A DNA stretch of 64,000 nucleotides from an uncultured Lachnospiraceae bacterium (lineage in GTDB: Bacteria; Bacillota; Clostridia; Lachnospirales; Lachnospiraceae): contig CAJTUA010000019.1 in NCBI GenBank assembly GCA_910579615.1, positions 317 through 64,316 on the forward strand, written 5' to 3'. Positions 31,267 through 40,268 of the stretch are shown here, in pieces. Made by a program: the position numbers and the translations under genes. Below the pieces are notes generated by a model that worked only from the letters and a program-made list of their open reading frames with translations, was not told where the DNA came from and searched no databases. How positions within the stretch are numbered: the stretch's first letter is position 1; each line of letters starts with the position of its first letter.

Positions 31267-32154
31267 TCACCCGTTTCGTACCGCTTCCCACCTGCCCGAC
31301 GCCCCGCACGGCAGTACCAGACCGTTTGCGCTCACCGGCAGGCCAATTTCCTCCGCCTCCACGCTTCCCGCAAAGCGCCCCATCGCAAGCCCCAGCAAAT
31401 ACCCCAGCACCGCAGGCTGCAGCCCTGTCGTATAAGAATTTATCAGGAAAAACAGCGGTTTTTCCTTCAGCACATCCACACAGAGCTCCACAAACGCATA
31501 GATGTTCTCCTCAATCTTCCAGATTTCCCCTTTTGGTCCGCGCCCGTAGGACGGCGGGTCCATAATCACCGCATCGTAGCGGTTCCCGCGCCGAATCTCG
31601 CGCTCCACAAACTTCTGGCAGTCATCCACAATATAGCGGATGGGCGCGTCCGCAAGCCCCGATAATGCCGCATTCTCCTTCGCCCATGTCACCATGCCCT
31701 TCGACGCGTCCACATGCGTCACCGCCGCGCCCGCCGCAGCCGCCGCCACCGTCGCGCCGCCCGTGTAGGCAAAAAGGTTCAGCACCCGGACGGGCTCCCC
31801 TCCGCCACGCCGCGCCGTTTCTTCCCTGATAATTTTTGAAAACCAGTCCCAGTTGACCGCCTGTTCCGGAAAAAGCCCCGTGTGCTTAAACGAAAAAGGC
31901 TGCAAATTAAACTTTAAGCTTCCATAAGAAATCTGCCACTGCTTTGGCAAATCAAAAAACTCCCACTCCCCGCCGCCTTTTTTGCTGCGGTGGTAATGCG
32001 CGTTCGGCTTTTTCCATCCTGCGTGCCCCCTCGCCGTATTCCAGATGACCTGCGGGTCCGGGCGCACAAGCACATACCCTGCCCAACGCTCAAGCTTCTC
32101 CCCGCCGGAAGTGTCAAGCACCTCGTAATCCTTCCAATTTTCTGCAATCCACAT
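31267..32154 (-). CDS. Class I SAM-dependent methyltransferase, RlmI/COG1092-like, without PUA domain
   Basis: A 295-residue methyltransferase. The SAM site is VLNLFAYTGGATVAAAAAG (motif I), followed by an acidic residue at strand 2 (THVDASKGM), and the catalytic-type motif AVIMDPPSYGRGPKGE. Related proteins methylate cytosine or guanine in 23S rRNA, but the N-terminal PUA RNA-binding domain of RlmI is missing here, replaced by a beta-rich region (WAGYVLVRPDPQVIW). The ATG at 32154 follows GGGGGG. It lies between two glycosidase genes, a surprising position for an RNA modification enzyme. Confidence 0.85.
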   Translation of the reverse strand: MWIAENWKDYEVLDTSGGEKLERWAGYVLVRPDPQVIWNTARGHAGWKKPNAHYHRSKKGGGEWEFFDLPKQWQISYGSLKFNLQPFSFKHTGLFPEQAVNWDWFSKIIREETARRGGGEPVRVLNLFAYTGGATVAAAAAGAAVTHVDASKGMVTWAKENAALSGLADAPIRYIVDDCQKFVEREIRRGNRYDAVIMDPPSYGRGPKGEIWKIEENIYAFVELCVDVLKEKPLFFLINSYTTGLQPAVLGYLLGLAMGRFAGSVEAEEIGLPVSANGLVLPCGASGRWEAVRNG

Positions 32155-32230
32155 CGTTATTCCCCCCGTCGGAATGTTTGGCATTACGCCCTGCGAACCC
32201 TTTTCCTCACGCGCTGTCCCCCGCCCTTTC

Positions 32231-33670
32231 CTACTTCTCCACCGGCTCAAACCTCACCCGCAGCTTCGGCAGCTTTTCTACCGTTGTGTAAGTATTCAGC
32301 AAACCATCCGGCGCGTCAAGGTCGTTCTCCCCGCTCGCAGGCGGCGCAAAAATCTTCATTGTCAAATCACATGGCCCATCCAGCGGCTTTTCATAAAACG
32401 CGCTCATCAGGTCAATCACCTTCACCTTCGGGGAGCGGTAGAACCATCTGCCATTCAACTCAATCATCAGGTTCGTCTCATCCTCGAAATACAGCTCACA
32501 AAAATGCGGGTTGCCCTCAAAATGCACCGGGACTGCAAGCCCGTCCGCATCCTCCGCACCGCCCCAGCGCAAGGTTGCCGGGAAGGAAACCTCCCCCTCC
32601 TTCTGCGTCATCTGCGGGCAGAAATAGTCGTCGTGGATAATCTCCTTGTAAGCGGCAAGCAGCGGCTGCGCGATGCCGACCTGCGCATTGTTCGGGTCCT
32701 CAATCTCAAGCCCGAGCCTGCCCCTGTCACGGAACTGGTACATCGAGAAATTTGTAAACCACTCTGCATTCTCTTTCTTAATCAAATCACAGAATTCCTG
32801 TACCATCTTCACCTGGTCATACGGTCCGGTCACATCGCCGTCCGCATTGAGCTCGCTCATCATCATCGGCTTTGCCGCCCCGCCGTTTAACTCCTTAAAA
32901 CGCTCATAGGTACGCTTTGTGTACTCGAAGATGTCATGGACATCGCCGCGGCTGTGGGATTTTCCCCCGCGCTCCGCCACATCGTAAGGCCAGCCCCAGT
33001 GCAGCGCAAAATACTTGTCAATCGACCACATATCCGCATCGCGCACCGCCTGCGCAAAGCAATCCTCCTTCTCAATCTCGGTCTTGCCCGCGTCCACGCC
33101 GCCCGTGCACAGAATCGTCTGCACATTTGGCGCATATTCTTTTAAAATCGCGCAGAAATGGCTGTAAAACTCACCGATTTCCTTGTAGGTGCTTCGCTTT
33201 GTGAAGCTGAACCAATCCCCGGTGCACTCGTGGTTGATGCGCAGCATCATGCGCCCGAACGGCTTTAAATCCCTCGCAATCGCAACCAGATGCTCGTCCG
33301 TCACATGCGGGTCAATCGTCATGGTCAGCGTGACATCCTGCCCATGCCTGCGCACATCCCGCATAAAAGTAAATGGCTCATCTTCTGTATTTCCATTTAA
33401 ACCGCCCTTGTATGTAAAATAATCATCGTAAGGGTAATCCCACGCAAACGATACATTCGGGTTGGCATGTACCACACTCACCCTTCCCGGCCATCCCTCA
33501 TCGAGCGGATAGTAGCAGTACATCAGGCTAATCGAGCGGTGCGGCCGCCCAAGCGTCTGCAAGATATAATCCTGGTTCACGTACTCCCCGCGCTCCGAAC
33601 CATCCCCTAAGTCCACCGCGCATTTTGCCTTCCCCATATGCAGGGAATATGCCTTTAATTCATCACCCAT
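32231..33670 (-). CDS. Glycoside hydrolase-like protein, GH26/clan A (beta/alpha)8 type
   Basis: A 479-residue protein without signal peptide. Residues about 45-340 look like a clan A TIM barrel: LRINHECTGDWFSF with Glu148 resembles the acid/base motif of GH26 mannanases (HExxGxWF), and Glu273 in MMMSELNADG fits the nucleophile. The C-terminal part (about 350-479) looks like a beta-sandwich. The exact family and substrate are uncertain; beta-mannan or galactan-type oligosaccharides are reasonable guesses given the GH42 gene. The ATG at 33670 is supported by GGAGG 7 bases upstream and by the promoter at 33780-33808; the longer frame begins upstream of that promoter. Confidence 0.7.
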   Translation of the reverse strand: MGDELKAYSLHMGKAKCAVDLGDGSERGEYVNQDYILQTLGRPHRSISLMYCYYPLDEGWPGRVSVVHANPNVSFAWDYPYDDYFTYKGGLNGNTEDEPFTFMRDVRRHGQDVTLTMTIDPHVTDEHLVAIARDLKPFGRMMLRINHECTGDWFSFTKRSTYKEIGEFYSHFCAILKEYAPNVQTILCTGGVDAGKTEIEKEDCFAQAVRDADMWSIDKYFALHWGWPYDVAERGGKSHSRGDVHDIFEYTKRTYERFKELNGGAAKPMMMSELNADGDVTGPYDQVKMVQEFCDLIKKENAEWFTNFSMYQFRDRGRLGLEIEDPNNAQVGIAQPLLAAYKEIIHDDYFCPQMTQKEGEVSFPATLRWGGAEDADGLAVPVHFEGNPHFCELYFEDETNLMIELNGRWFYRSPKVKVIDLMSAFYEKPLDGPCDLTMKIFAPPASGENDLDAPDGLLNTYTTVEKLPKLRVRFEPVEK

Positions 33671-33779
33671 AACAAATCCTCCAATCTCCGATTGTTTTTT
33701 CAGCGCATTCCATTCGCTGTACTGGACGTATTTTGTGTTTATCCCGCCCACGCGGCAACCTCCGCCACCGTCCACCCCC

Positions 33780-33808
33780 ATCATAGCAAAGCTGTGGCCA
33801 AAAAGCAA
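33780..33808 (-). promoter_or_regulatory. Promoter of the glycosidase operon
   Basis: TTGCTT (33803-33808), 17 bases, TATGAT (33780-33785) on the minus strand, about 110 bases before the GH26-like start. Confidence 0.6.
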
Positions 33809-33811
33809 GTT

Positions 33812-33819
33812 AAACGTTT
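33812..33819. promoter_or_regulatory. LacI-type operator-like palindrome
   Basis: AAACGTTT with a central CG lies directly upstream of the -35 box, within GAAAACGTTTAAC. This resembles LacI/GalR-family and catabolite (cre) sites, although it is not a full cre consensus. No LacI-type gene is present in the window. Confidence 0.35.
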
Positions 33820-33847
33820 TCGTTCGCCCCATCTTTTACAAAAACAG

Positions 33848-33875
33848 TTGCATTTTTTTTAATATATGGTACAAT
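33848..33875 (+). promoter_or_regulatory. Promoter of the small membrane protein gene
   Basis: TTGCAT (33848-33853), 16 bases and TACAAT (33870-33875) preceded by TGG. It diverges from the glycosidase promoter. Confidence 0.6.
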
Positions 33876-34038
33876 TTAGCTGTTATACTGCGAAATCGGG
33901 CAAGGAAGCGCTCACCGGCCCATCCGCGGCGGATGCCTGCTGCCTTAGCGTACAAAATTCCTTGTGCGCCCGCGCATAACAAAAAACTACGCGCCGTGCA
34001 AAAAACTGCACAGGGCGCAGAAAAGAGGGAGGATTATC

Positions 34039-34539
34039 ATGCCAACATGGGCAATTGTGGTACTTATCATTCTTGCTGTTCTAGTTGTAGCGTTCATTGC
34101 GCTCGCGATTTACGCGAATAAGCTGCAAAAAAAATCTGAAGCGTCCCAGGAGCAGATTCGCGCCGGGGCACAGACATATTCCATCCTTGTGATTGACAAA
34201 AAAAGGATGAAGCTAAAAGAAGCCGGTTTCCCGCAGCTTGTCATTGACCAGACACCGAGGGCACTGCGCGGGGCAAAGGTTCCGGTCGTCAAGGCGAAAA
34301 TCGGTCCGAAGGTGGCAAACCTGATGTGCGATGAGAAAATTTTTGACCTCATCCCGGTCAAAAAGGAAGTAAAGGCTGTGATGAACGGTATCTACATTAT
34401 GGATGTGAAGGGACTGCGCGGCGGCCTGGAGCAGAAGCCGGAAAAGCAAAGCTGGTTGAAGCGCACGCGCGCAAAACTCCAGAAAAAGGCCGATATGGCA
34501 AACAAGGAATTGGAGGCAGAAAAGAAAAAGAAAAAATAA
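34039..34539 (+). CDS. Membrane-anchored hypothetical protein
   Basis: A 166-residue protein with one N-terminal membrane segment (residues 3-25, WAIVVLIILAVLVVAFIALA) and a basic cytoplasmic domain. The conserved-looking part is AGAQTYSILVIDKKRMKLKEAGFPQLVIDQ, followed by VPVVKAKIGPKVANLMCDEKIFDLIPVKKEVKAVMNGIYI-type sequence. The C-terminus is a charged coiled coil ending in lysines. I do not know a function. The ATG at 34039 follows AGGGAGG. It has its own promoter and terminator. Confidence 0.85.
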   Translation: MPTWAIVVLIILAVLVVAFIALAIYANKLQKKSEASQEQIRAGAQTYSILVIDKKRMKLKEAGFPQLVIDQTPRALRGAKVPVVKAKIGPKVANLMCDEKIFDLIPVKKEVKAVMNGIYIMDVKGLRGGLEQKPEKQSWLKRTRAKLQKKADMANKELEAEKKKKK

Positions 34540-34541
34540 GG

Positions 34542-34581
34542 GAACCGGGAATGAACCCCCACGCGGATTCATTCCCGGTTC
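34542..34581. terminator. Bidirectional terminator after the membrane protein gene
   Basis: A perfect 14-bp stem, GAACCGGGAATGAA (34542-34555) and its complement (34568-34581), followed by TTT on the plus strand and preceded by an A-run that serves as T-run on the minus strand. It can also end the VWA gene transcript. Confidence 0.85.
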
Positions 34582-34639
34582 TTTGCTGTGAAAGGGGCAT
34601 CTTCCAGGCATCCATGCAAAACCTTTGCCCCTTTCCCAT

Positions 34640-36496
34640 TCACTCCTCAAAATAAAATACCTTCCCCCTCGGCGCAAACGGAAGCCTTCTGCCCCTTGGC
34701 ACCAAAAAAGCGTGCTCCCTGCGTATCCGGATATGGTCTTCTATCCACCCGTCCGTGATAATCAGAACCGGCCCATTCTCCGGGAAATCCTTCGCCCCCT
34801 CTAACAAATCCACGCCCGGCTGTAAGACGGTTCCGCCCCTGCCCTTAACCTGCACGCGCCCCGCAATTTCCTCCGGCGCGAGGTATCCGGCATCATATGC
34901 CGCCGCGTCGCAGAAAACAACGCGGGCATACGGAACCTCCTTTGCCACGGCATAGCTTGCCACTGCGCCGAGCGCAAACCCGAGCAGCCTTGTATCCATT
35001 GAACCGGAGGTGTCAATGACCACCCCAAACGTGCGGCTGTATTCCGGGATTTCGCCCGGGACATAGCTCGGTCTTGGGATATCCGGCGTGCTGCCCTGCC
35101 TGCGGCTTGGCCTGGCGTAGGTACGGTGCTTTGCAAGCGGTGTAAAAAACTCATCAAACCAGTTGCCAAGCTGTACATCCCACGGTATCGGCGGCATGGA
35201 AAGCGCGCGGATTTCCTCAATTAGCCCGGACGGCAGAAAGCCCCGCTCCCCGCCCTGATGATATTCCAGGCCGTTTTGCAGCGCACTGCGGTAAAAATCA
35301 TCAAGCGAAGTTAAGCCGGAGCCCGGAACCCCTCCCCCATTGCTCCCGCCCGCCATCACATCCCCCTTGCCATAGCCGCGGAACGTGTCAAGCTTTGAAA
35401 ATTTCTTTAAATCCTTCTGTATCCGGTCATAAAGGCTTTCTGCCGAAACATCCTTTAACGCCTCGTCATAAAGCCCCCGGTCCGGCATTTCCCCGACGCC
35501 CATCTCGCGCAGCCAGCCGTTAATCACATAGTCACAGGCAACATTCCACAGATACGGGTCGCGCCCCTTGCATCGCTCATGGTGCATCAGCCCCGCATGG
35601 AGGAATTCGTGGGCAAGCACAAATTTCAGTTCCTCCTCATTTAAACCCGCCGCAGGATTGACATAAATCTCCCCCGCTGTCACATTGACTGCGGCAACCG
35701 AAATTTCCTCCTGGTTGCAAAAACTGTAATCCTCAATCACCCGAAATCCTGCTGCAAGCCCGCCAAGCAGCGGATAGTGGCTGATAAACCACTGCGCTGC
35801 CTTTTCTGTAGCGGTATGTGTGCGGCTCGTCCCCTCGCCGTGCCCTCCCGCCTCACTCACAACGCTTGAGACGGAATATGCCAATGCATAGGCAAACTGA
35901 AGCATGAACCCATTCCTCTCGTTCCTTTTCGCATTGTAGACCAGCGGATGCCCCAGGCCCTGCATGTCCATTCCCGCAGCAGTCCCGTATCCGCTGTTCA
36001 ATCCGTCCCCGCCATGCCCCCGCCCCATCAGATACTGATAGATTTTTTGCTCATCAGTCAGGCTTCCGGGGAAAAAATCCGCCGGATTTTCACAGGTTGG
36101 GGAGCCAAATTTGATATCGCGCAGGAACTTCGCAATATAGATATCACACGCTGTATTCCAGACTTCCTTATTGCAGGAGACGACCCATTCCGACGAACCG
36201 TCCGGACGCGGCTTCTCGTAGCCTGGCATCCGCTCCGCGTCAAAATGCCCGAAGGCAAGATGCAGCTTGCAGTGGGCAAGCGTGTACGCCCACTGTTCAG
36301 GGGAAAGCAGCGCATCCTTGTTCAGATAAATCGTTCCGCTGCTGTGCACATACGCGGCGTCCTTTCCCATATTCTGTTTGCCAAGCACCTGCACATACCC
36401 TTTCAGCCTTGAAAAAAGGGGATTCCTCTTTTGCAGGGAAATCCCCAGATTCAGCCGCTCCTCGCCCGGCGAAACATGATTCTTCTTATTTGCCAT
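34640..36496 (-). CDS. DUF2201-type metallopeptidase-like protein with VWA domain; peptidase unit duplicated
   Basis: A 618-residue cytoplasmic protein. The second unit (about 270-340) has a full zinc-peptidase motif HEFLH (296-300), then HHER and WNVACDYVI. The first unit (about 50-130) has the same order (GTIYLN, LAHCKLH at 73-79, FGH, WNTACDIYI), but HCKLH lacks the catalytic Glu. The C-terminus is a VWA domain with MIDAS DTSGS (495-499). The gene follows a MoxR-type ATPase by 11 bases, the usual pairing, which suggests a chaperone-like or assembly role. The substrate is unknown. Confidence 0.88.
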   Translation of the reverse strand: MANKKNHVSPGEERLNLGISLQKRNPLFSRLKGYVQVLGKQNMGKDAAYVHSSGTIYLNKDALLSPEQWAYTLAHCKLHLAFGHFDAERMPGYEKPRPDGSSEWVVSCNKEVWNTACDIYIAKFLRDIKFGSPTCENPADFFPGSLTDEQKIYQYLMGRGHGGDGLNSGYGTAAGMDMQGLGHPLVYNAKRNERNGFMLQFAYALAYSVSSVVSEAGGHGEGTSRTHTATEKAAQWFISHYPLLGGLAAGFRVIEDYSFCNQEEISVAAVNVTAGEIYVNPAAGLNEEELKFVLAHEFLHAGLMHHERCKGRDPYLWNVACDYVINGWLREMGVGEMPDRGLYDEALKDVSAESLYDRIQKDLKKFSKLDTFRGYGKGDVMAGGSNGGGVPGSGLTSLDDFYRSALQNGLEYHQGGERGFLPSGLIEEIRALSMPPIPWDVQLGNWFDEFFTPLAKHRTYARPSRRQGSTPDIPRPSYVPGEIPEYSRTFGVVIDTSGSMDTRLLGFALGAVASYAVAKEVPYARVVFCDAAAYDAGYLAPEEIAGRVQVKGRGGTVLQPGVDLLEGAKDFPENGPVLIITDGWIEDHIRIRREHAFLVPRGRRLPFAPRGKVFYFEE

Positions 36497-36507
36497 TCCT
36501 GCCCCTT

Positions 36508-37566
36508 TCAGACTTTTGCCAGACGCGGCAAATCCCGCACAATCTCCACCATAAACCAGTCCGGCAGCACCTCGCCCTCGTCCGCCGACACAACCATCTG
36601 CGCAATCTCATAGTTCACCTGCGACAGCTCCTTGAGCAGCGCCTTCGCCCGGTGTGCCAGGTACTGTGCATCCTTGTTCATATTTTGCTTGTTCTCCGGC
36701 AAATCATGCAGAAGCCTTGCCCTAAAGGACTGTGCGACAAAATAAAGGACATCCCTGTCCTCCGGTCTTGACGGCCATTTCGCATCCCCCTTGATAATGC
36801 CTGCCAGCAGATGCGTATTGCCAAGCTGCTTTGTAAACGCCAAAAACATCCCCGCGTGCTTCGCGCTGATGCAGCCGTAGGCCAGCACGCGCAGGGTATT
36901 CTCCGAAAGCTCCTCCTTCCCCGCGCCATACTCCTTCAGCGCATCGCTTAGCATATGCCACGAGCGCGGTGTGGAATACGGCTCCTCGCTTTTGGGCGGC
37001 TCGGAAAATAAATGGTCCGGACGCTGTGAAATATAATCCGTCACCCACGGATGCAGGTGGTTTTCATACGCCCATGCCAGCCACAGGGAAGGATCCGCCT
37101 TCATCTGCACATGGAACATCCGGTTGATGAGCGCGGAGGACATCGTCTTTACGATTGCCCCGTCCTGCGAGCGGTTCCCTGCCCCGATGACGACACTGCC
37201 CGCGGGCAGATGGTATTCCCCCACGCGCCGCTCATGGATTAAGCTGTAAAATGCCTTCTGCACCTCCTGCGAACAGGCATTTAACTCATCCAGAAAAAGC
37301 ACATACGGCTCCTTTCTCGCAATCATTTTCGGCGGCAGAAATTCGGAGGTCTCCCCCCTAATCTGCGGGATGCCAATGATATCCTCCGGAGCTAACTGGC
37401 TTCCAAGCAACGAAACGCAAGGCAGCCCGACCTCTTTCGCAAATTTTTCCACCAGCGCGGATTTCCCGATTCCAGGCGCCCCCCAGATAAAAACCGGGCG
37501 GGTCGGGGCAACGTTCAACAAAACATCCAACAATTCATCCTGTGTTACCGAATACGCCAAATTCAT
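36508..37566 (-). CDS. MoxR-type AAA+ ATPase
   Basis: A 352-residue AAA+ protein. Walker A GAPGIGKSA (29-37), Walker B VLFLDELNA (89-97), and sensor-type GAGNRSQDG match MoxR ATPases, which work with VWA proteins to remodel or activate target complexes. Its neighbour downstream is the VWA/peptidase-like protein, 11 bases away, and the two surely form one transcript. The start lacks a strong upstream alternative; AAAGAAAGGAAAAC lies before the ATG. Confidence 0.92.
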   Translation of the reverse strand: MNLAYSVTQDELLDVLLNVAPTRPVFIWGAPGIGKSALVEKFAKEVGLPCVSLLGSQLAPEDIIGIPQIRGETSEFLPPKMIARKEPYVLFLDELNACSQEVQKAFYSLIHERRVGEYHLPAGSVVIGAGNRSQDGAIVKTMSSALINRMFHVQMKADPSLWLAWAYENHLHPWVTDYISQRPDHLFSEPPKSEEPYSTPRSWHMLSDALKEYGAGKEELSENTLRVLAYGCISAKHAGMFLAFTKQLGNTHLLAGIIKGDAKWPSRPEDRDVLYFVAQSFRARLLHDLPENKQNMNKDAQYLAHRAKALLKELSQVNYEIAQMVVSADEGEVLPDWFMVEIVRDLPRLAKV

Positions 37567-37617
37567 GTAAGTTTTCCTTTCTTTTCCCGTGCAGCCAACC
37601 TTAACCCTGGCGCGAAG

Positions 37618-38055
37618 TCAATCCCCGTCCTGTAAAGACAGGCACTGTACCCGGACGGTTAATTCACACTCCGAGATATGCTGATAATTCATCTCCAACG
37701 CATATGTCAGTTTCAGATACATGGAGTCCTCTTTTTCCTCCCACAAAATCCCATGCGTTGTAATCTCAATCAGCATATCCCCAATCGGCGTTGTGTAATA
37801 GGTCATATTGGAAACATCCTTCTCAAACAGCATGTGGACATTGATTGCACCTTTCTTGCTTACCTCAACCGTCCGCTCGGAAATCTTTATGACACACTTG
37901 GAATTTTCATCCTCATCCTCCGTCGGCTCGTCATATACGAGAAAATGCTTCCCGTTCCTGAAATAATATTCCCCGCGGCTGATGACCTCCACCGCTTCGT
38001 CCTCCTGCGTCTCGAACTGCAGTCCCGAAACCGTTATCAAAACATCCTTTGTCAT
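37618..38055 (-). CDS. DUF1934 family beta-barrel protein
   Basis: A 145-residue cytoplasmic protein of the DUF1934 (YwiB-like) family. It shows KDVLITVSGLQFETQEDEAVEVISRGEYYFRNGKHFLVYDE-type strands and ends in LTYALEMNYQHISECELTVRV. The fold is probably calycin-like and the function is unknown. It lies 17 bases downstream of murI and is likely co-transcribed with ddl and murI. Confidence 0.85.
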   Translation of the reverse strand: MTKDVLITVSGLQFETQEDEAVEVISRGEYYFRNGKHFLVYDEPTEDEDENSKCVIKISERTVEVSKKGAINVHMLFEKDVSNMTYYTTPIGDMLIEITTHGILWEEKEDSMYLKLTYALEMNYQHISECELTVRVQCLSLQDGD

Positions 38056-38072
38056 TTTCTTGCCCTACGCTT

Positions 38073-38897
38073 TCATTCAAATGTCTTAATCGTCACGTCC
38101 TTTGTCTCAATCACATTGCACGGCAGAATCGAATTTGCAAGGGAGCGGAATTTCTCCGCGCCGTCACTCACATAGAAGGTATGCTCCGGCACTTGCTCCT
38201 TCCCGGAGAATAAATCCTGCCCGGCAAGCAGCTGCTTTAGCTTCTTTGCCGTTTCAACCGCGGGGTCAACAAGTGTAATCCCCTCGCCCAAAACCTCGCG
38301 CACCACATCGCGGATGAGGTTGCGCAGCAGCGGATAATGGGTACAGCCAAGCACAATCGTATCCACGCCCTTACCCTGGAATTCCTCCAGATAGCGCCTT
38401 GCGACCTCCTTCGTCACGGAATCATAAATCCATCCCTCCTCCGCCAACGGCACAAAGAGCGGGCACGCCTTACTATAAATATTCAAATCCGGATTGATGC
38501 TGTAGAGAAGCTTGCTGTACATGCCGCTGCGGATGGTTGCCTCCGTGCCAATCACCCCAATGCTGCCGTTTTTGGTAATCTGCGCCGCCGCCTGCGCGCC
38601 GGGGTTTACCACATCAAGAATCGGCACATCAAATTCCTTTCGCACCGCATCCACCGCAAGCGCCGACGCCGTATTGCACGCCACCACAATCACCTTGACC
38701 CCCTGCGAGAGCAAAAAGCGCACAATCTGCCTGGAATACTCCGTAATGGTCTCCTTTGATTTGCTGCCGTAGGGCACGCGCGCCGTGTCCCCGAAATACA
38801 AAATACGCTCGCCGGCAAGCCTGCTCATAATCTCTTTTGCTACCGTAAGCCCCCCAACCCCGGAATCAAACACCCCAATCGGCAAATCACAACTCAT
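38073..38897 (-). CDS. murI: Glutamate racemase
   Basis: Makes D-glutamate for peptidoglycan. The 274-residue protein has the FDSGVGGLTV motif (10-19), first catalytic Cys74 in VACNTAS and second catalytic Cys185 in GCTHYPLL. Length and order are typical. It lies between ddl and the DUF1934 gene, so two cell-wall precursor enzymes are neighbours. Confidence 0.97.
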   Translation of the reverse strand: MSCDLPIGVFDSGVGGLTVAKEIMSRLAGERILYFGDTARVPYGSKSKETITEYSRQIVRFLLSQGVKVIVVACNTASALAVDAVRKEFDVPILDVVNPGAQAAAQITKNGSIGVIGTEATIRSGMYSKLLYSINPDLNIYSKACPLFVPLAEEGWIYDSVTKEVARRYLEEFQGKGVDTIVLGCTHYPLLRNLIRDVVREVLGEGITLVDPAVETAKKLKQLLAGQDLFSGKEQVPEHTFYVSDGAEKFRSLANSILPCNVIETKDVTIKTFE

Positions 38898-39012
38898 ATG
38901 TTCCTATCCCTTCCCAATTTCAAATTCCGTGCGGTATCTTTTCGCACCGCACAGCTTTGCCGTAATTCCGTGCGCCCTCTTTTCGCACCATACAGCCCCG
39001 CCGGGCAAGCCC

Positions 39013-40092
39013 TCACATCGCCCGCTCAAACGCCATTGCAATCAGACGGTCCACAAGCTCGCTCTTTGGAACGCCCTGTGCCTCCCAGAGCATCGGGTAC
39101 ATGCTGATGGACGTAAAGCCCGGCAGCGTATTTATCTCATTAAAAACCACCTCGTTCGTGCCCGCCTCAAGGAAGAAATCGACCCTCGCAAGCCCAAAGC
39201 CGTCCACCGCGGCAAAAATCTGTTCCGCCGCCCGCCGGATTTCCTCCGCCTTGCCCTCCGGCAGCTCTGGCGCAATCACGGTTTTCGACTCCTCACTGTT
39301 ATATTTCGCATCATAATCATAAAATTCCGCCGCCGCAAGAATTTCGCCGACCTCCGAAGCCCTCGGCTCATTCCCTCCTAGTACGGCACATTCCATCTCA
39401 CGCCCGACAATCGTCTCCTCCACCAGGATTTTCCGGTCATGTTCCGCCGCAAGCTGCAAAGCTTTTATCAGCTCCGCACAGTCACACGCCTTTGAGACAC
39501 CGCGCGAAGAACCCGCATTGGATGGCTTGACGAAAACCGGGTAGGAAAGGCTTTTTTCCACACGGGAAACTGCCTGCTCCACCCCTTCCCCCGAAAGCTC
39601 CTCGCGGCACACCTTTACATATTTCGCCTGCCTTATCCCAAGGCGGTCCACAAGGATTTTCGTGTACAGCTTATCCATCGAAACCGCGGATGCCAGGACA
39701 CCGCAGCCGACATATGGGATTTTCGCCAGTTCCAAAAGCCCCTGCACCGTGCCGTCCTCGCCGTAGAGCCCATGCAGTGCCGGAAATACTACATCCACAT
39801 CAATCATCGAGACCGCCGCGCTGCCCTCCGCTTCCTTGTTCGAGAAAACAAGCACCGATTTCATCCCGGCATCCGGCGAAATCACCGCACTTTTGCTGCC
39901 CTTATACCAGCTTTTATCCACAATCCGGTTGACATTGTCCACATACAGCCAACGCCCATCCTTCGTAATACCAATCAAAATCACATTGTATTTCCCTTTA
40001 TCCAATGCCTCCACAATTGTCCGGGCAGACATACAGGAAACCTCATGCTCGGACGACTGACCGCCGAACAATACCGCTACTGTCTTTTTCAT
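39013..40092 (-). CDS. ddl: D-alanine--D-alanine ligase
   Basis: ATP-grasp enzyme that joins two D-alanines for peptidoglycan, 359 residues. It contains LFGGQSSEHEVSC near the N-terminus, PALHGLYGEDGTVQGLLE, VKPSNAGSSRGVSK and VFNEINTLPGFTSISMYP. The Tyr/Phe position in the omega loop is not clear enough to predict VanA-like activity. The ATG at 40092 lies 5 bases after GGAGG; another ATG immediately before it is too close. Confidence 0.96.
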   Translation of the reverse strand: MKKTVAVLFGGQSSEHEVSCMSARTIVEALDKGKYNVILIGITKDGRWLYVDNVNRIVDKSWYKGSKSAVISPDAGMKSVLVFSNKEAEGSAAVSMIDVDVVFPALHGLYGEDGTVQGLLELAKIPYVGCGVLASAVSMDKLYTKILVDRLGIRQAKYVKVCREELSGEGVEQAVSRVEKSLSYPVFVKPSNAGSSRGVSKACDCAELIKALQLAAEHDRKILVEETIVGREMECAVLGGNEPRASEVGEILAAAEFYDYDAKYNSEESKTVIAPELPEGKAEEIRRAAEQIFAAVDGFGLARVDFFLEAGTNEVVFNEINTLPGFTSISMYPMLWEAQGVPKSELVDRLIAMAFERAM

Positions 40093-40199
40093 CATAGCCT
40101 CCATTCCATCACAAACCAACTGACCCTGTCTGTGCACAGTCAAACTCATCCCCTATTTTACACTCATTTCCCACAATATTCAAGGCAAAACTCAATTAT

Positions 40200-40228
40200 G
40201 AATAAATTGCGTCAGAACGGCAATACTT
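40200..40228 (+). promoter_or_regulatory. Candidate sigma-F promoter of spoIIR
   Basis: GAATA (40200-40204), 14 bases, then GGCAATACTT (40219-40228), which fits the forespore -10 pattern GGnnAnAnTW. spoIIR is a sigma-F target in Bacillus and clostridia. Confidence 0.45.
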
Positions 40229-40268
40229 CGGATAAAAGAAATCTTAAAACCAGAAAGGATTTACGCCG

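Noticed and set aside
33671..33832. N-terminal extension of the GH26-like protein
   Set aside because: It begins upstream of the predicted promoter and has no ribosome binding site, whereas GGAGG stands 7 bases before 33670.
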